From Lachnospiraceae bacterium (GTDB lineage: Bacteria > Bacillota > Clostridia > Lachnospirales > Lachnospiraceae): a DNA stretch of 64,000 bases. The position numbers were made by a program, and so were the translations under genes. The stretch is taken from NCBI GenBank assembly GCA_030526195.1, contig JAUNDG010000005.1:51165-115164 (forward strand), given 5' to 3'. Shown piece after piece: positions 44,572-52,654 of the stretch. Below the pieces are notes generated by a model, which searched no databases, was not told the origin of the DNA, and saw only the letters and a program-made list of their open reading frames with translations. Every line of letters starts with the position of its first letter. Within the stretch, counting starts at the first letter, position 1.

Positions 44572-45450
44572 ATGGAAAAACTGGGACTTGTTATCGAAGG
44601 CGGTGGTATGAAATGTGCCTACAGTGCCGGTATACTGGATGCCTTCCTTGACGATAATATCACCTTTGATTATGTGATCGGGGTATCCGCCGGGGCGGCC
44701 AACGCAGCATCATTTCTGGCAAAGCAGCGGGGGCGGAATAAGCGGTTTTATACGGAATTCATTAATGATCCGGATTATATGGGCGTACGCCATTTCTTAA
44801 AGACGGGCGAGTTTTTCGGCCTTTCTTATATTTATCAGACACTGAGCAACACCGGCGGTCGGGCGGAGCTTGACTTTAAAACACTCAAGGAGAATCCGGC
44901 GGAATTTGTGGTGCCGGCCACGGATGCGGTGACCGGTAAGCCTCATTATTTTCAAAAGGCTGATATGGCACAGGACGACTATCGGGTGATCATGGCCTCC
45001 AGTGCATTGCCGGCCCTGAGCCGCCCTGTGAGCCTCAATGGCCATCTTTATTATGATGGCGGGGTGACGGATGCCATTCCTGTTGACAAGGCTCTGGCGG
45101 ACGGCTGTGACCGTCTGGTGGTCCTGCGCACAAAGCCCCGTGATTTTGTGAAAATGCCGGAGGGTATGAAACCGGTTTATTCCTTAATGTGCCGTCGCTA
45201 TCCGGAGACAGTTAAAGCTCTGAACAACCGTCATCTGATGTATCGTCGGTGTCAGGCCCGGCAGGATGAGCTGGAAAAAGAAGGTCGCGCGTTTGTTTTT
45301 GCGCCCTCAAATCCGCCGAAAATGGGCACGTATACGCGTGATAAGACTGTGGAAGAGCAGTTGTACAATTTAGGCGTTTTGGACTATAAAACCGAAAAAA
45401 CTCATTTATTTGAGTGGTTATTCAAGAAAAAACAGCCGAAATTTTGTTAA
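44572..45450 (+). CDS. Patatin-like phospholipase family protein
   Basis: 292 residues from ATG 44572 (GTGGAGGG upstream). The catalytic dyad is S39 in GVSAGAAN and D162 in YDGGVTDAIP; the oxyanion motif is EGGGMKCAYS near the N terminus. It resembles the bacterial YjjU group of patatin-type lipid hydrolases. Physiological lipid unknown. A TetR-type operator begins one base after its stop codon, so the gene itself belongs to the previous transcript. Confidence 0.88.
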   Translation: MEKLGLVIEGGGMKCAYSAGILDAFLDDNITFDYVIGVSAGAANAASFLAKQRGRNKRFYTEFINDPDYMGVRHFLKTGEFFGLSYIYQTLSNTGGRAELDFKTLKENPAEFVVPATDAVTGKPHYFQKADMAQDDYRVIMASSALPALSRPVSLNGHLYYDGGVTDAIPVDKALADGCDRLVVLRTKPRDFVKMPEGMKPVYSLMCRRYPETVKALNNRHLMYRRCQARQDELEKEGRAFVFAPSNPPKMGTYTRDKTVEEQLYNLGVLDYKTEKTHLFEWLFKKKQPKFC

Positions 45451-45470
45451 AACTGACTGTCTGGTCAGTT
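45451..45470. promoter_or_regulatory. TetR-type operator 1
   Basis: AACTGACTGTCTGGTCAGTT, arms AACTGAC/GTCAGTT. It agrees with operator 3 (53482) at 18 of 21 positions when flanks are included. It lies about 100 bases before the promoter of corrinoid pair 1. The TetR gene at 52655 is the likely ligand. Confidence 0.7.
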
Positions 45471-45568
45471 AAATCCAAAAAGTATCGTAAATTGTTGTGC
45501 TTTTTTTACAAGAACATAAATGTAAAAGGGATACATTCGCCAAAGTTGTCTAAAGACACATAAACAAA

Positions 45569-45597
45569 TTGCATCAAAAGGCGAGTTTTGGTAAAGT
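45569..45597 (+). promoter_or_regulatory. Predicted promoter of the riboswitch-controlled methyltransferase transcript
   Basis: TTGCAT (45569-45574), 17 bases, TAAAGT (45592-45597). The same -35 hexamer and spacing occur before corrinoid pair 2 at 53437. Confidence 0.6.
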
Positions 45598-45646
45598 AAT
45601 GACGGACAGAAAATGTCCCAAATCAATTCATCACATGTCACTTTTG

Positions 45647-45802
45647 ATTTGCAGTGCTGTTGCAAAACAGCTTAAAAGGGAATCCGATGAAAAGTCGGAA
45701 CAGCCCCCGCTACTGTAAGAAGGAGAGGCTCTTGGATGCCACTGTCGTAAGATGGGAAGGTGAGAGTCTTGTTGAATTCAAGTCAGGAGACCTGCTGCAT
45801 AT
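45647..45802 (+). promoter_or_regulatory. Cobalamin (adenosylcobalamin) riboswitch
   Basis: The conserved core is easy to read: AAAAGGGAATCCGATGAAAA, CAGCCCCCGCTACTGTAA (B12-box region), CCACTGTCG, GATGGGAAGG and AGTCAGGAGACCTGCTGC. Flanking ATTTGCAG and CTGCATAT pair to close P1. It precedes a terminator (45866-45920) and the corrinoid protein gene. Cobalamin riboswitches usually turn genes off when the cofactor is plentiful; here the target uses corrinoid instead of making or importing it. Confidence 0.95.
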
Positions 45803-45865
45803 CTGATCATCATTTTTCGGGATGGAAAAATAAGATCCATAGGACATAAGCCTTTTATGTCCGAA

Positions 45866-45920
45866 CAAGTACCGGCGCACTTTTTACCGTTATGTGCGGC
45901 GGGACTTACCTTGTTTTTTT
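45866..45920 (+). terminator. Riboswitch expression platform (intrinsic terminator)
   Basis: CAAGTACCGGCGCAC pairs with GTGCGGCGGGACTT, closed further by CTTG, then a run of seven T. A preceding hairpin (GGACATAA/TTATGTCC, 45842-45862) may act as the antiterminator partner. Indicates control at transcription elongation. Confidence 0.75.
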
Positions 45921-45954
45921 CTAAAGGAAAACGGTTTAAGAGAAAGGTGGAAAC

Positions 45955-46644
45955 ATGGAAGAAATCTTAAAGAAAATTGGTGATCTGGTAGCCGAAGGCG
46001 AAGACGAAGACGCTGTAGAAGCTACTCAGGAAGCTCTGGATATGGGTATTGACCCGATGGTTATCCTGCAGCAGGGCGCCAGCAAGGGTATGGACCTTAT
46101 CAACGAACAGTACAACAACGGCGAAGCTTTCCTTCCGGAACTGGTTCTGGCCGGTGACGCTATGACAGCTGTTATCGATCTGCTGTTTGCTAACATGGAC
46201 TCTGATGCTGCTGCCGGCACAAAGCTTGGCACAATCGTTATCGGTCAGGCTAAGGGTGACGTTCACGATATCGGTAAGAACGTTTGCTCCGCTCTTCTGG
46301 CTTGCAACGGTTTCGAAGTTCACGATATGGGTACAGACGTTGCTCCGAAGGCTATGGTCGAAAAGGCTGCCGAAGTTGGTGCTAACATCGTTATCCAGTC
46401 TACACTGCTGACAACATCTCTTCCGTACATCGCTGATACACTTCAGTACATCACAGATACAGGCCATCGTGATGATATGTTCTTTGCTTGCGGCGGCGGC
46501 CCGGTTACTCCGGAATTCGCTACAAATATGCAGGCTGACGGTTGGTCAAGATCTTCCTTCGACTGCGTTGAAATGTGCAAGAAGCTTGTGACAGAATGCA
46601 AGCCGGGCAAGCAGCCGATCGTTATCGTTAACTCTGAAGGCTAA
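45955..46644 (+). CDS. Corrinoid protein of methyltransferase pair 1 (MtmC-like)
   Basis: 229 residues: an N-terminal helical cap (about 1-88) and a B12-binding Rossmann domain with the DxHxxG motif DVHDIG, lower-axial ligand H104, then QSTLLTTSLPY and GGGPVTPEFA. It carries a methyl group on cobalt between a substrate methyltransferase and an acceptor enzyme. Strong codon bias, GAGAAAGGTGG ribosome site. It is the first gene behind the cobalamin riboswitch and 88 bases upstream of its methyltransferase, separated by a hairpin without T-run (46680-46701). Confidence 0.94.
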   Translation: MEEILKKIGDLVAEGEDEDAVEATQEALDMGIDPMVILQQGASKGMDLINEQYNNGEAFLPELVLAGDAMTAVIDLLFANMDSDAAAGTKLGTIVIGQAKGDVHDIGKNVCSALLACNGFEVHDMGTDVAPKAMVEKAAEVGANIVIQSTLLTTSLPYIADTLQYITDTGHRDDMFFACGGGPVTPEFATNMQADGWSRSSFDCVEMCKKLVTECKPGKQPIVIVNSEG

Positions 46645-46679
46645 TCCCTGACATAACATTATTTCACGTGAATGACTGT

Positions 46680-46701
46680 GTGCGGTCAATAACGGCCGCA
46701 C
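46680..46701 (+). other. Hairpin between corrinoid and methyltransferase genes (pair 1)
   Basis: GTGCGG and CCGCAC around a 10-base loop, no T-run. Probably tunes mRNA stability. Confidence 0.4.
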
Positions 46702-46732
46702 GCAGAAATGAAAGATAAAAGGAGAACAGACC

Positions 46733-48190
46733 ATGAATAATTACAAGGTTCAGATTCTTCTGAATAACCTTGACAAGGCTTACAGAGGCCCGATCGTCCC
46801 GATGAAAGAATGGGATACCAAGATTATTCCGAAGACAATCAAACACGTTCTGAAAGAGCACAACCTGCTGGGTACTCTGGATGAAGAAAATCCGATCAAC
46901 ACAGATCCGGAACTGGCTGATGAATACTTCAAAGCCGGTTGGGACCTGGCTATCGAACTTGGTCTTTACTGCGAAGATACTGAACGTGTCATCCACGTAA
47001 CAGAAGAAGAACTGTATGAATCCATGAGAAACTATCAGGCTGTCAACATTCTGGGTGATGGCCAGGATACCGTTATCATGAAACCGAGAAGACCGGAAGA
47101 TCCGTATCCGCCGCTTCTTGCTGCTTCTCTGGGTATCGTTTGCTCAGAAGAAAACTATATCCCGCTCGTTGAGGGTATCGTTAAATACAACAAGCTGGTC
47201 GACGTTCTTCACGGACCGACACTGGCTACAGTCTTCGGTCGCCCGATTCGTTCCGGTACACCGTATGAAACTCTGGCCGGTAACTACGAATCCGAACTGA
47301 AGAAAGAAGCTCTGTGGAGAGCCGGCAGACCGGATATGGCTAAGACAGGTGTTAACTCTGCCGTTACAGAATTCGGTCACTTTGGTGGTGCTGCTTCAGT
47401 TGCAGGCCGTGGCAACGTTACACAGTCTCTGTGCCCGGTTGAACTTAAGTGTACATTCTCCAACTTCCACAGAAATATCATGGGTCTGAACTATGGCCAC
47501 AAGCTGAGAACAGGTGGTTTCTCCTACATCGGCGGTTATGCCGGTAGACCGGAAGGCGCTGCTGTTGCTTGTATCGCCAACGACCTTCTTCTGACAACAA
47601 TCCTGCAGGCCGACTATGTCAGCTCCTATGTCTATGACATCCAGCTGTTCGGTAACTGCGGTCGCAAGGCTGTTTGGGCTAACTCTGTTTCTACACAGGC
47701 TGTTTCCCGTAACACAAACATCATGAGAAACAAGATCGTCAACGAAACAGGCGGTCCGTGCACAGAAATGTTCATGTACGAAGCTGCTGTCGGTCTTATG
47801 AACCACAGCGTTTCCGGTGCTTCCAAGACAACACAGCCGAGATCTGCCGGTGGTCGTTTCACAGACTACATCACTCCGATGGAATGCTGGTGGTGCGGCA
47901 ACGTCTTCAAGAGCACAGCTGGTATGTCTCTGAAGCAGGCTAACGAAATCGCTAAGAAGATCCTTCCGAAGTACGAACATAAGCTTGGTAAGCTGACAAA
48001 AGAAGATCAGGGTCTCCCGGTCAACGAATGCTTCGACCTGGCAAACCATGTACCGAAGGAAAACTATCGCGAACTTTACACAAGAGTCCGCAACGAACTT
48101 ATCGACCTGGGTATGCCGCTTAACAACGTATTCGGTGAATGGTATGACGAGTTCCTTAAGAAACGTAACGTTTACAGCTACGGTTTCTAA
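46733..48190 (+). CDS. MtmB-family (monomethylamine methyltransferase-like) protein without pyrrolysine, pair 1
   Basis: 485 residues, no in-frame stop. It aligns along its length with archaeal MtmB, not with MttB: KAGWDLAIELGLYCEDTERV, TPYETLAGNYESELKK, AGRPDMAKTG, GGYAG and GGPCTEM. In Methanosarcina MtmB the pyrrolysine (202) lies in GRPGMGV-Pyl-GPE; here the position is T205 (codon ACA 47345-47347). Neighbouring Pyl-contact residues also differ (MtmB Glu205, Glu259 and Gln333 correspond by my alignment to Asn, Gly and Ile). I infer a corrinoid-dependent methyltransferase whose substrate is not ordinary monomethylamine. Pairs with the corrinoid protein upstream. Very strong codon bias; AAAAGGAGAACAG ribosome site. 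Confidence 0.85.
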   Translation: MNNYKVQILLNNLDKAYRGPIVPMKEWDTKIIPKTIKHVLKEHNLLGTLDEENPINTDPELADEYFKAGWDLAIELGLYCEDTERVIHVTEEELYESMRNYQAVNILGDGQDTVIMKPRRPEDPYPPLLAASLGIVCSEENYIPLVEGIVKYNKLVDVLHGPTLATVFGRPIRSGTPYETLAGNYESELKKEALWRAGRPDMAKTGVNSAVTEFGHFGGAASVAGRGNVTQSLCPVELKCTFSNFHRNIMGLNYGHKLRTGGFSYIGGYAGRPEGAAVACIANDLLLTTILQADYVSSYVYDIQLFGNCGRKAVWANSVSTQAVSRNTNIMRNKIVNETGGPCTEMFMYEAAVGLMNHSVSGASKTTQPRSAGGRFTDYITPMECWWCGNVFKSTAGMSLKQANEIAKKILPKYEHKLGKLTKEDQGLPVNECFDLANHVPKENYRELYTRVRNELIDLGMPLNNVFGEWYDEFLKKRNVYSYGF

Positions 48191-48674
48191 AGAAATAGCG
48201 TAAGCCTGAGGTTTACCTGAAAAATCACACATGTTTATAACAATGCCGACCCACCTCGGTGGGCCGGCATTGCTTAACACAACACTTGTTTTTTAGCGGG
48301 AATAGGTATTGTGTAGGAAGTACATTCCGATACCGCGGATATTCTTCCGACCTGTCGGCCATTTGCGGCGGTCGATGGGAGAGGAGTGGTTTTGCGACCA
48401 TGGCAAGGCCATCACCTCAGTTACAAGACAATCAATCACCGGGGGCTGTTATTAGCGGCTTCTGTCCCAGACAGAAGAAACAGAGTCGGATATTGTCCTG
48501 TAATTTTGTTAAGCAGAAAGCAAAGGAAATGAGTGGGCATCACTTTACGAAACCCAATTTCCCCGTGCTTCACCAAAGCACGATTTTCTGAACCTTGCAA
48601 AGATACACTATGCACGGCTTGGTGGGAACATTGCGTAGCAATTTGATGCTCCTTCTTCATTAAGGAGGAGAAAA
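48191..48674 (+). other. Long non-coding leader before the NCS2 permease, possibly structured RNA
   Basis: After a terminator (48242-48271) about 400 bases lack a credible gene but are rich in hairpins: CCGA-CCTG-TCGG, TGG..CCA and ATGG-CAAGG-CCAT around 48390-48412, CTTCTGTC-CCA-GACAGAAG near 48460-48478, CGTGCTT-CACCA-AAGCACG near 48568-48586, ATTGC-GTA-GCAAT near 48629-48641. It ends at the ribosome site AAGGAGGAG of the permease. No known riboswitch core (purine, PRPP, guanidine, T-box) was recognised. Confidence 0.5.
48242..48271 (+). terminator. Terminator-like hairpin after methyltransferase 1
   Basis: AATGCCGACCCACC and GGTGGGCCGGCATT form a 14-bp stem with one mismatch and a 2-base loop. 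The following T-run is weak. Confidence 0.6.
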
Positions 48675-50129
48675 ATGGGTAACAATAGCGGTAAGTATAC
48701 ATCTCCGTTCGATCTGGACGGTAGAATTCCTTTTGGTCAGGCTATCACATATGGTCTGCAGCACATCCTTTCTATGTTTGCCAGCAACCTGACAGCACCC
48801 CTTATCATTCTGGGTGTTCTGGATATTTCAGCAGGTTCAACACTTGGTCTTGCGATCCTTCGTAATGCCATGTTTATCGCTGGTTTCGTCACTCTGATTC
48901 AGCTTTTCCCGATCTGGAGAATCGGTGGCCGTCTGCCCCTGGTTATGGGTACAGAATGCGGTCTGATCGGTGTTTATTGCTCCATCGCTGTCGCCATGGG
49001 CGGCGGTGAAACCGGTTACGGCGCACTGCTTGGTGCCTGCCTCATCGGTGGTCTGGTCGAAGTTATTATCGGTATGATCTTCAACAAGATTCAGCGGTTC
49101 TTCCCGCCCATCGTTGTTGGTGTCGTACTGACAGGTGTTGGCGTTTCCCTTATGAGCGTTGGTGTTAATATGTTCGCCGGCGGTCAGGGTGTTGCAGACT
49201 TCGGTTCATGGGAGAACCTGCTCCTGGCTACTATCACACTGGTAGCTGTTCTTATCTTCAAACAGTGCTTCAAGGGCTTCATCTCCAACATCTCTATCCT
49301 TCTGGGTATCATCGTTGGTTATGTTTCTGCCATCATCATGGGTATGGTGGTTCCGAACACAATCATCGTTGATGGTGTTGAAATCACAAAATCATGGGTT
49401 ATGGACTGGCAGGTCGTCGCAGATGCGGCTTGGTTCTCACTGCCGACTCTGATGCCGGTTAAGCTGTCCTTCCACCTTCAGGCTATCATCCCGATCGCCA
49501 TCCTGTTCTGCGTACTGACAATGGAAACCATCGGTTCTGTTACAAGTACAGTTCGTCAGGGTGTCGGCCGTGAACCGAACGAACGGGAAATCCCGGGCGC
49601 TCTGTTCGGCGATGGTCTTGGTTCATCCCTTGCTGCATGCTTCGGTGTTCTTCCGAACACAGTTTTCACAACAAACGTTGCTATTGTCAATTCTACAAAG
49701 ATCGTTAACCGTTATTCACTGGGTTGGGGTGCCGGCCTTCTGGTTCTGGCCAGCTTCTGTCCGAAGCTCCTGGCTCTGTTCTCAATCATCCCGAGTGCTG
49801 TTCTGGGTGGTGCCGTTACAATGATGTTCGGTATGATCCTCTTCAGCGGTATGGAACTGATTGCAGAAGACGGCTTCACTGGCCGTAACGGTCTGATCGT
49901 CGCTCTGTCATTCGGTGCTGCTTATGGTCTTGGTGATATCCCGGGTGCCCTTTCTGGTCTTCCGTCATGGTTCACCTCTACAATCGGCGCCGGCGGCGTT
50001 CTTCTTCTGACAGTTGTCTGCTTCGTACTGAACCTCATCCTGCCGAAGGATAAAGAAAAAGTACAGAAGGAGCCGGATGGTATCTATGAATGCCTTCTGA
50101 CACCGGATTCAGATATAGAAGAAAAATAA
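48675..50129 (+). CDS. NCS2-family nucleobase:cation symporter
   Basis: 484 residues, about 14 membrane helices. NCS2 (UraA/XanQ/UapA) features: FGQAITYGLQHILSMFASNLTAP at the N terminus, the GTECGLIGVY region, FFPPIVVGVVLTGVG, and the substrate-site block FGDGLGSSLAACFGVLPNTVFTTNVAIV. Members import uracil, xanthine, urate or related compounds with H+ or Na+; specificity is not evident. Codon bias equals that of the methyltransferases on both sides. A 400-base leader precedes it and a terminator follows. Confidence 0.9.
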   Translation: MGNNSGKYTSPFDLDGRIPFGQAITYGLQHILSMFASNLTAPLIILGVLDISAGSTLGLAILRNAMFIAGFVTLIQLFPIWRIGGRLPLVMGTECGLIGVYCSIAVAMGGGETGYGALLGACLIGGLVEVIIGMIFNKIQRFFPPIVVGVVLTGVGVSLMSVGVNMFAGGQGVADFGSWENLLLATITLVAVLIFKQCFKGFISNISILLGIIVGYVSAIIMGMVVPNTIIVDGVEITKSWVMDWQVVADAAWFSLPTLMPVKLSFHLQAIIPIAILFCVLTMETIGSVTSTVRQGVGREPNEREIPGALFGDGLGSSLAACFGVLPNTVFTTNVAIVNSTKIVNRYSLGWGAGLLVLASFCPKLLALFSIIPSAVLGGAVTMMFGMILFSGMELIAEDGFTGRNGLIVALSFGAAYGLGDIPGALSGLPSWFTSTIGAGGVLLLTVVCFVLNLILPKDKEKVQKEPDGIYECLLTPDSDIEEK

Positions 50130-50228
50130 TAAGGCAAAGAGCGAAATGTTTCTGATACATAAGAAACACGTTTTGGAAGGATATATCCTGTCGGAACACA
50201 CATAACAAACTATTCCCGTAAAGAAATG

Positions 50229-50259
50229 CCTGTCGCGAGAAATCGCGGCAGGCTTTTTT
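50229..50259 (+). terminator. Intrinsic terminator of the NCS2 permease gene
   Basis: CCTGTCGCGA and TCGCGGCAGG, loop GAAA, followed by CTTTTTT. Confidence 0.88.
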
Positions 50260-50331
50260 ATGTTTTAAAAATGATAGGATAATGCTATACTTCAAATGAT
50301 TGACTAATCAAAACCCGGAGGAAAAACAGCA

Positions 50332-51630
50332 ATGGTTAAAACCGATTTGCGTTACCAAAGCTATATCAAAATTCTTGAAGAGGAACTGGTGCCGGCTTTA
50401 GGCTGCACAGAACCCATTTCGCTGGCCTATGCGTCGGCAAAGGCAAAGGACATTCTGGGGTGCCATCCGGAGCATGTGATCCTGGAAGTCAGTGGCAGTA
50501 TCATCAAGAATGTCAAAAGTGTTATTGTTCCCAATACTCATCATCTGAAAGGGTTGGAAGCGGCCTGTGCCGCCGGTATTGTCGCAGGACAGTCAGAAAA
50601 GGAACTTGAAGTTATTGCAGACGTCAATGATGAAGAAAAGTGCCGGATCGATGATTATCTGAAACAGGTTAAGATCGATGTAAAGCATGTGGAAACCGGG
50701 CATGTTTTCGACATCACCGTGAAAGCTTATGCGGGAGCCCATGAATCATTGGTGCGCATCTGCGATTACCATACCAACATTGTCCGTCTGGAAAAGGATG
50801 GTGAGGTGCTGTTTGAAATTGATCCTGAAGTATCCAAACCTGTAAAAGAAGAGCGGGTTGACCGGAGCCTTCTGACTATGGTGGATATCTGGGATTTCGT
50901 CGAATCACTGGATACCAATGATGTGAAACCCATTCTGGATCGTCAGATTCGTTACAATATGACCATTGCCGAGGAAGGACTTCTCGGCGATTATGGCGCC
51001 AACATCGGCAGTGTTCTGCTGCAGACCAACGGCCAGCATGTGGCTAACAGAGCCAAGGCTTATGCCGCCGCCGGATCCGATGCGCGTATGAACGGCTGTG
51101 AATTGCCGGTTATCATCAATTCCGGCAGTGGTAATCAGGGGATTACCTGCTCGGTGCCGGTCATCGAATATGCCAAGGAACTTCATTGTGGGAAGGACAA
51201 ACTCTATCGTGCCCTGACCTTGTCAAACCTGGTGGCTATTCATGAAAAAACAGGGATCGGGACATTATCCGCCTATTGCGGCGCTGTCAGCGCCGGTGCC
51301 GGAGCCGGTGCCGGGATTGCCTATCTCCAGAGCGGTGATTATGAGGCGGTGACCCATACGGTGGTCAACGCGTTGGCCATTGTGTCCGGTATCGTCTGCG
51401 ACGGAGCTAAAGCCTCCTGTGCCGCCAAAATCGCATTTTCCGTGGATGCCGGTCTTATGGGCTATGCGATGTACAGAAGCGGACAGGAATTTAAGGGCGG
51501 TGACGGTATTGTCATGAAGGACATCGAAGCCACCATTAAAGGCATTGGTCGTCTGGGTAAGGACGGTATGCGTCAGACAAACGAAGAAATCATCAACCTG
51601 ATGATCAACTCAGGTCGTACCGTGGACTGA
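50332..51630 (+). CDS. L-cysteine desulfidase / UPF0597 family protein
   Basis: 432 residues matching UPF0597 (serine dehydratase alpha-chain-like, CyuA-type): LGCTEPISLAYASAKA near the N terminus with the family cysteine, NVKSVIVPNT, INSGSGNQGITCSVPVIEYAKE and AYCGAVSAGAGAGAGIAYL. CyuA-type proteins use an iron-sulfur cluster to break L-cysteine (or serine) to pyruvate, ammonia and sulfide. Codon use is ordinary, unlike its neighbours. CGGAGGAAAAACAGC is its ribosome site; it is followed 46 bases later by a dehydrogenase gene. Confidence 0.9.
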   Translation: MVKTDLRYQSYIKILEEELVPALGCTEPISLAYASAKAKDILGCHPEHVILEVSGSIIKNVKSVIVPNTHHLKGLEAACAAGIVAGQSEKELEVIADVNDEEKCRIDDYLKQVKIDVKHVETGHVFDITVKAYAGAHESLVRICDYHTNIVRLEKDGEVLFEIDPEVSKPVKEERVDRSLLTMVDIWDFVESLDTNDVKPILDRQIRYNMTIAEEGLLGDYGANIGSVLLQTNGQHVANRAKAYAAAGSDARMNGCELPVIINSGSGNQGITCSVPVIEYAKELHCGKDKLYRALTLSNLVAIHEKTGIGTLSAYCGAVSAGAGAGAGIAYLQSGDYEAVTHTVVNALAIVSGIVCDGAKASCAAKIAFSVDAGLMGYAMYRSGQEFKGGDGIVMKDIEATIKGIGRLGKDGMRQTNEEIINLMINSGRTVD

Positions 51631-51676
51631 CCGCCGGATAACTTATATTGACAAAATGGAAAAGGAAACACATATT

Positions 51677-52639
51677 ATGAGTAAAAAGATACTGGTGCTC
51701 AATGATGCCTTCAATGAGCAGCATCGGGACAAGATCCGGGAAACCGCAGCGCCCTACGGCTACGAGGTTCATTTTTTTGAAAATGAAGAAGCGGCGCTGG
51801 CCGAGGCTTCCGGGGCGGAGATTATCTACGGCTTCGGGATCGCGCTGGTGCGAGCCGCCAAAGATCTCAAATGGCTCCATATGTCCTGGGCCGGGGTGGA
51901 TGGCTATCTGAAGGCCCGGGTGGTGCCGGATGACGTGCTCTTTTCAAACTCTGCCGGTACCTACGGCGTTACCATCGCCGAGCATGTTGTGATGACGGCT
52001 CTGATGCTGATGCGTGAGCAGATGTTCTATGGCCGTGCCATGGATCAGCGCGACTGGCAGGCGCCCAGACCTCAGAAGACCTTAAAGGATGCGCGCATCA
52101 CGATGCTGGGGGCCGGAGATATCGGCACCACAACCGCCAGACGTCTCAAAGCCTTCGAACCGGCATCCATCACAGCGGTGAACAGAACCGGTCATCATGA
52201 TGACCCGGTCTTTGATGCGGTCTATCCGCAGACAGAACTTGAACGGGTTCTGCCGGAAACCGATCTTCTGGTGATGTCACTGCCTTCGACAGCAGCGACA
52301 CAGGGTATTCTCAACAAACACACCCTGTCCCTTTTGCCTTCCGAGGCATTGGTGATCAATGTGGGACGCGGCACAGCCGTGGTGGAAGAGGATTTGGTCG
52401 AGGCTCTTAAGGCAGGCACCATTGCGGGTGCGGCGCTTGATGTGTTCTCCGTTGAACCCGTGCCGGCGGACAGTCCGCTTTGGGATACCCCGCATCTTCT
52501 GATGACACCGCATATCGCCGGCAATCTGACGGCACCCTATACCACACAGAAAAATGTGGACATGTTCTGTGAAGACCTGGTCAACTACTGTGAAGGCCGA
52601 AAACTCAAATACGAGGTTGATCGACAGCTTGGTTATTGA
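51677..52639 (+). CDS. D-2-hydroxyacid dehydrogenase
   Basis: 320 residues from ATG 51677; the earlier ATG 51656 has no ribosome site, while AAAAGGAAA within it fits 51677. NAD-binding motif GAGDIGTTTARRLK near 150, catalytic Arg in INVGRGTAV, Glu in DVFSVEP and His in MTPHIAGN are present. It reduces a 2-oxoacid such as pyruvate to a D-2-hydroxyacid. It is adjacent to the desulfidase-like gene, whose product would be pyruvate, so they may act in one chain (inference). Confidence 0.92.
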   Translation: MSKKILVLNDAFNEQHRDKIRETAAPYGYEVHFFENEEAALAEASGAEIIYGFGIALVRAAKDLKWLHMSWAGVDGYLKARVVPDDVLFSNSAGTYGVTIAEHVVMTALMLMREQMFYGRAMDQRDWQAPRPQKTLKDARITMLGAGDIGTTTARRLKAFEPASITAVNRTGHHDDPVFDAVYPQTELERVLPETDLLVMSLPSTAATQGILNKHTLSLLPSEALVINVGRGTAVVEEDLVEALKAGTIAGAALDVFSVEPVPADSPLWDTPHLLMTPHIAGNLTAPYTTQKNVDMFCEDLVNYCEGRKLKYEVDRQLGY

Positions 52640-52654
52640 TGGGGGATTTGACTC

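Noticed and set aside
47396-48280. 294-codon minus-strand frame opposite methyltransferase 1
   Set aside because: Arises from the strong codon bias of the plus-strand gene; Cys/Val-rich product with no family features.
48259-48591. 110-codon frame before the NCS2 permease
   Set aside because: No ribosome site, atypical composition, starts inside the terminator hairpin; the region reads better as non-coding.
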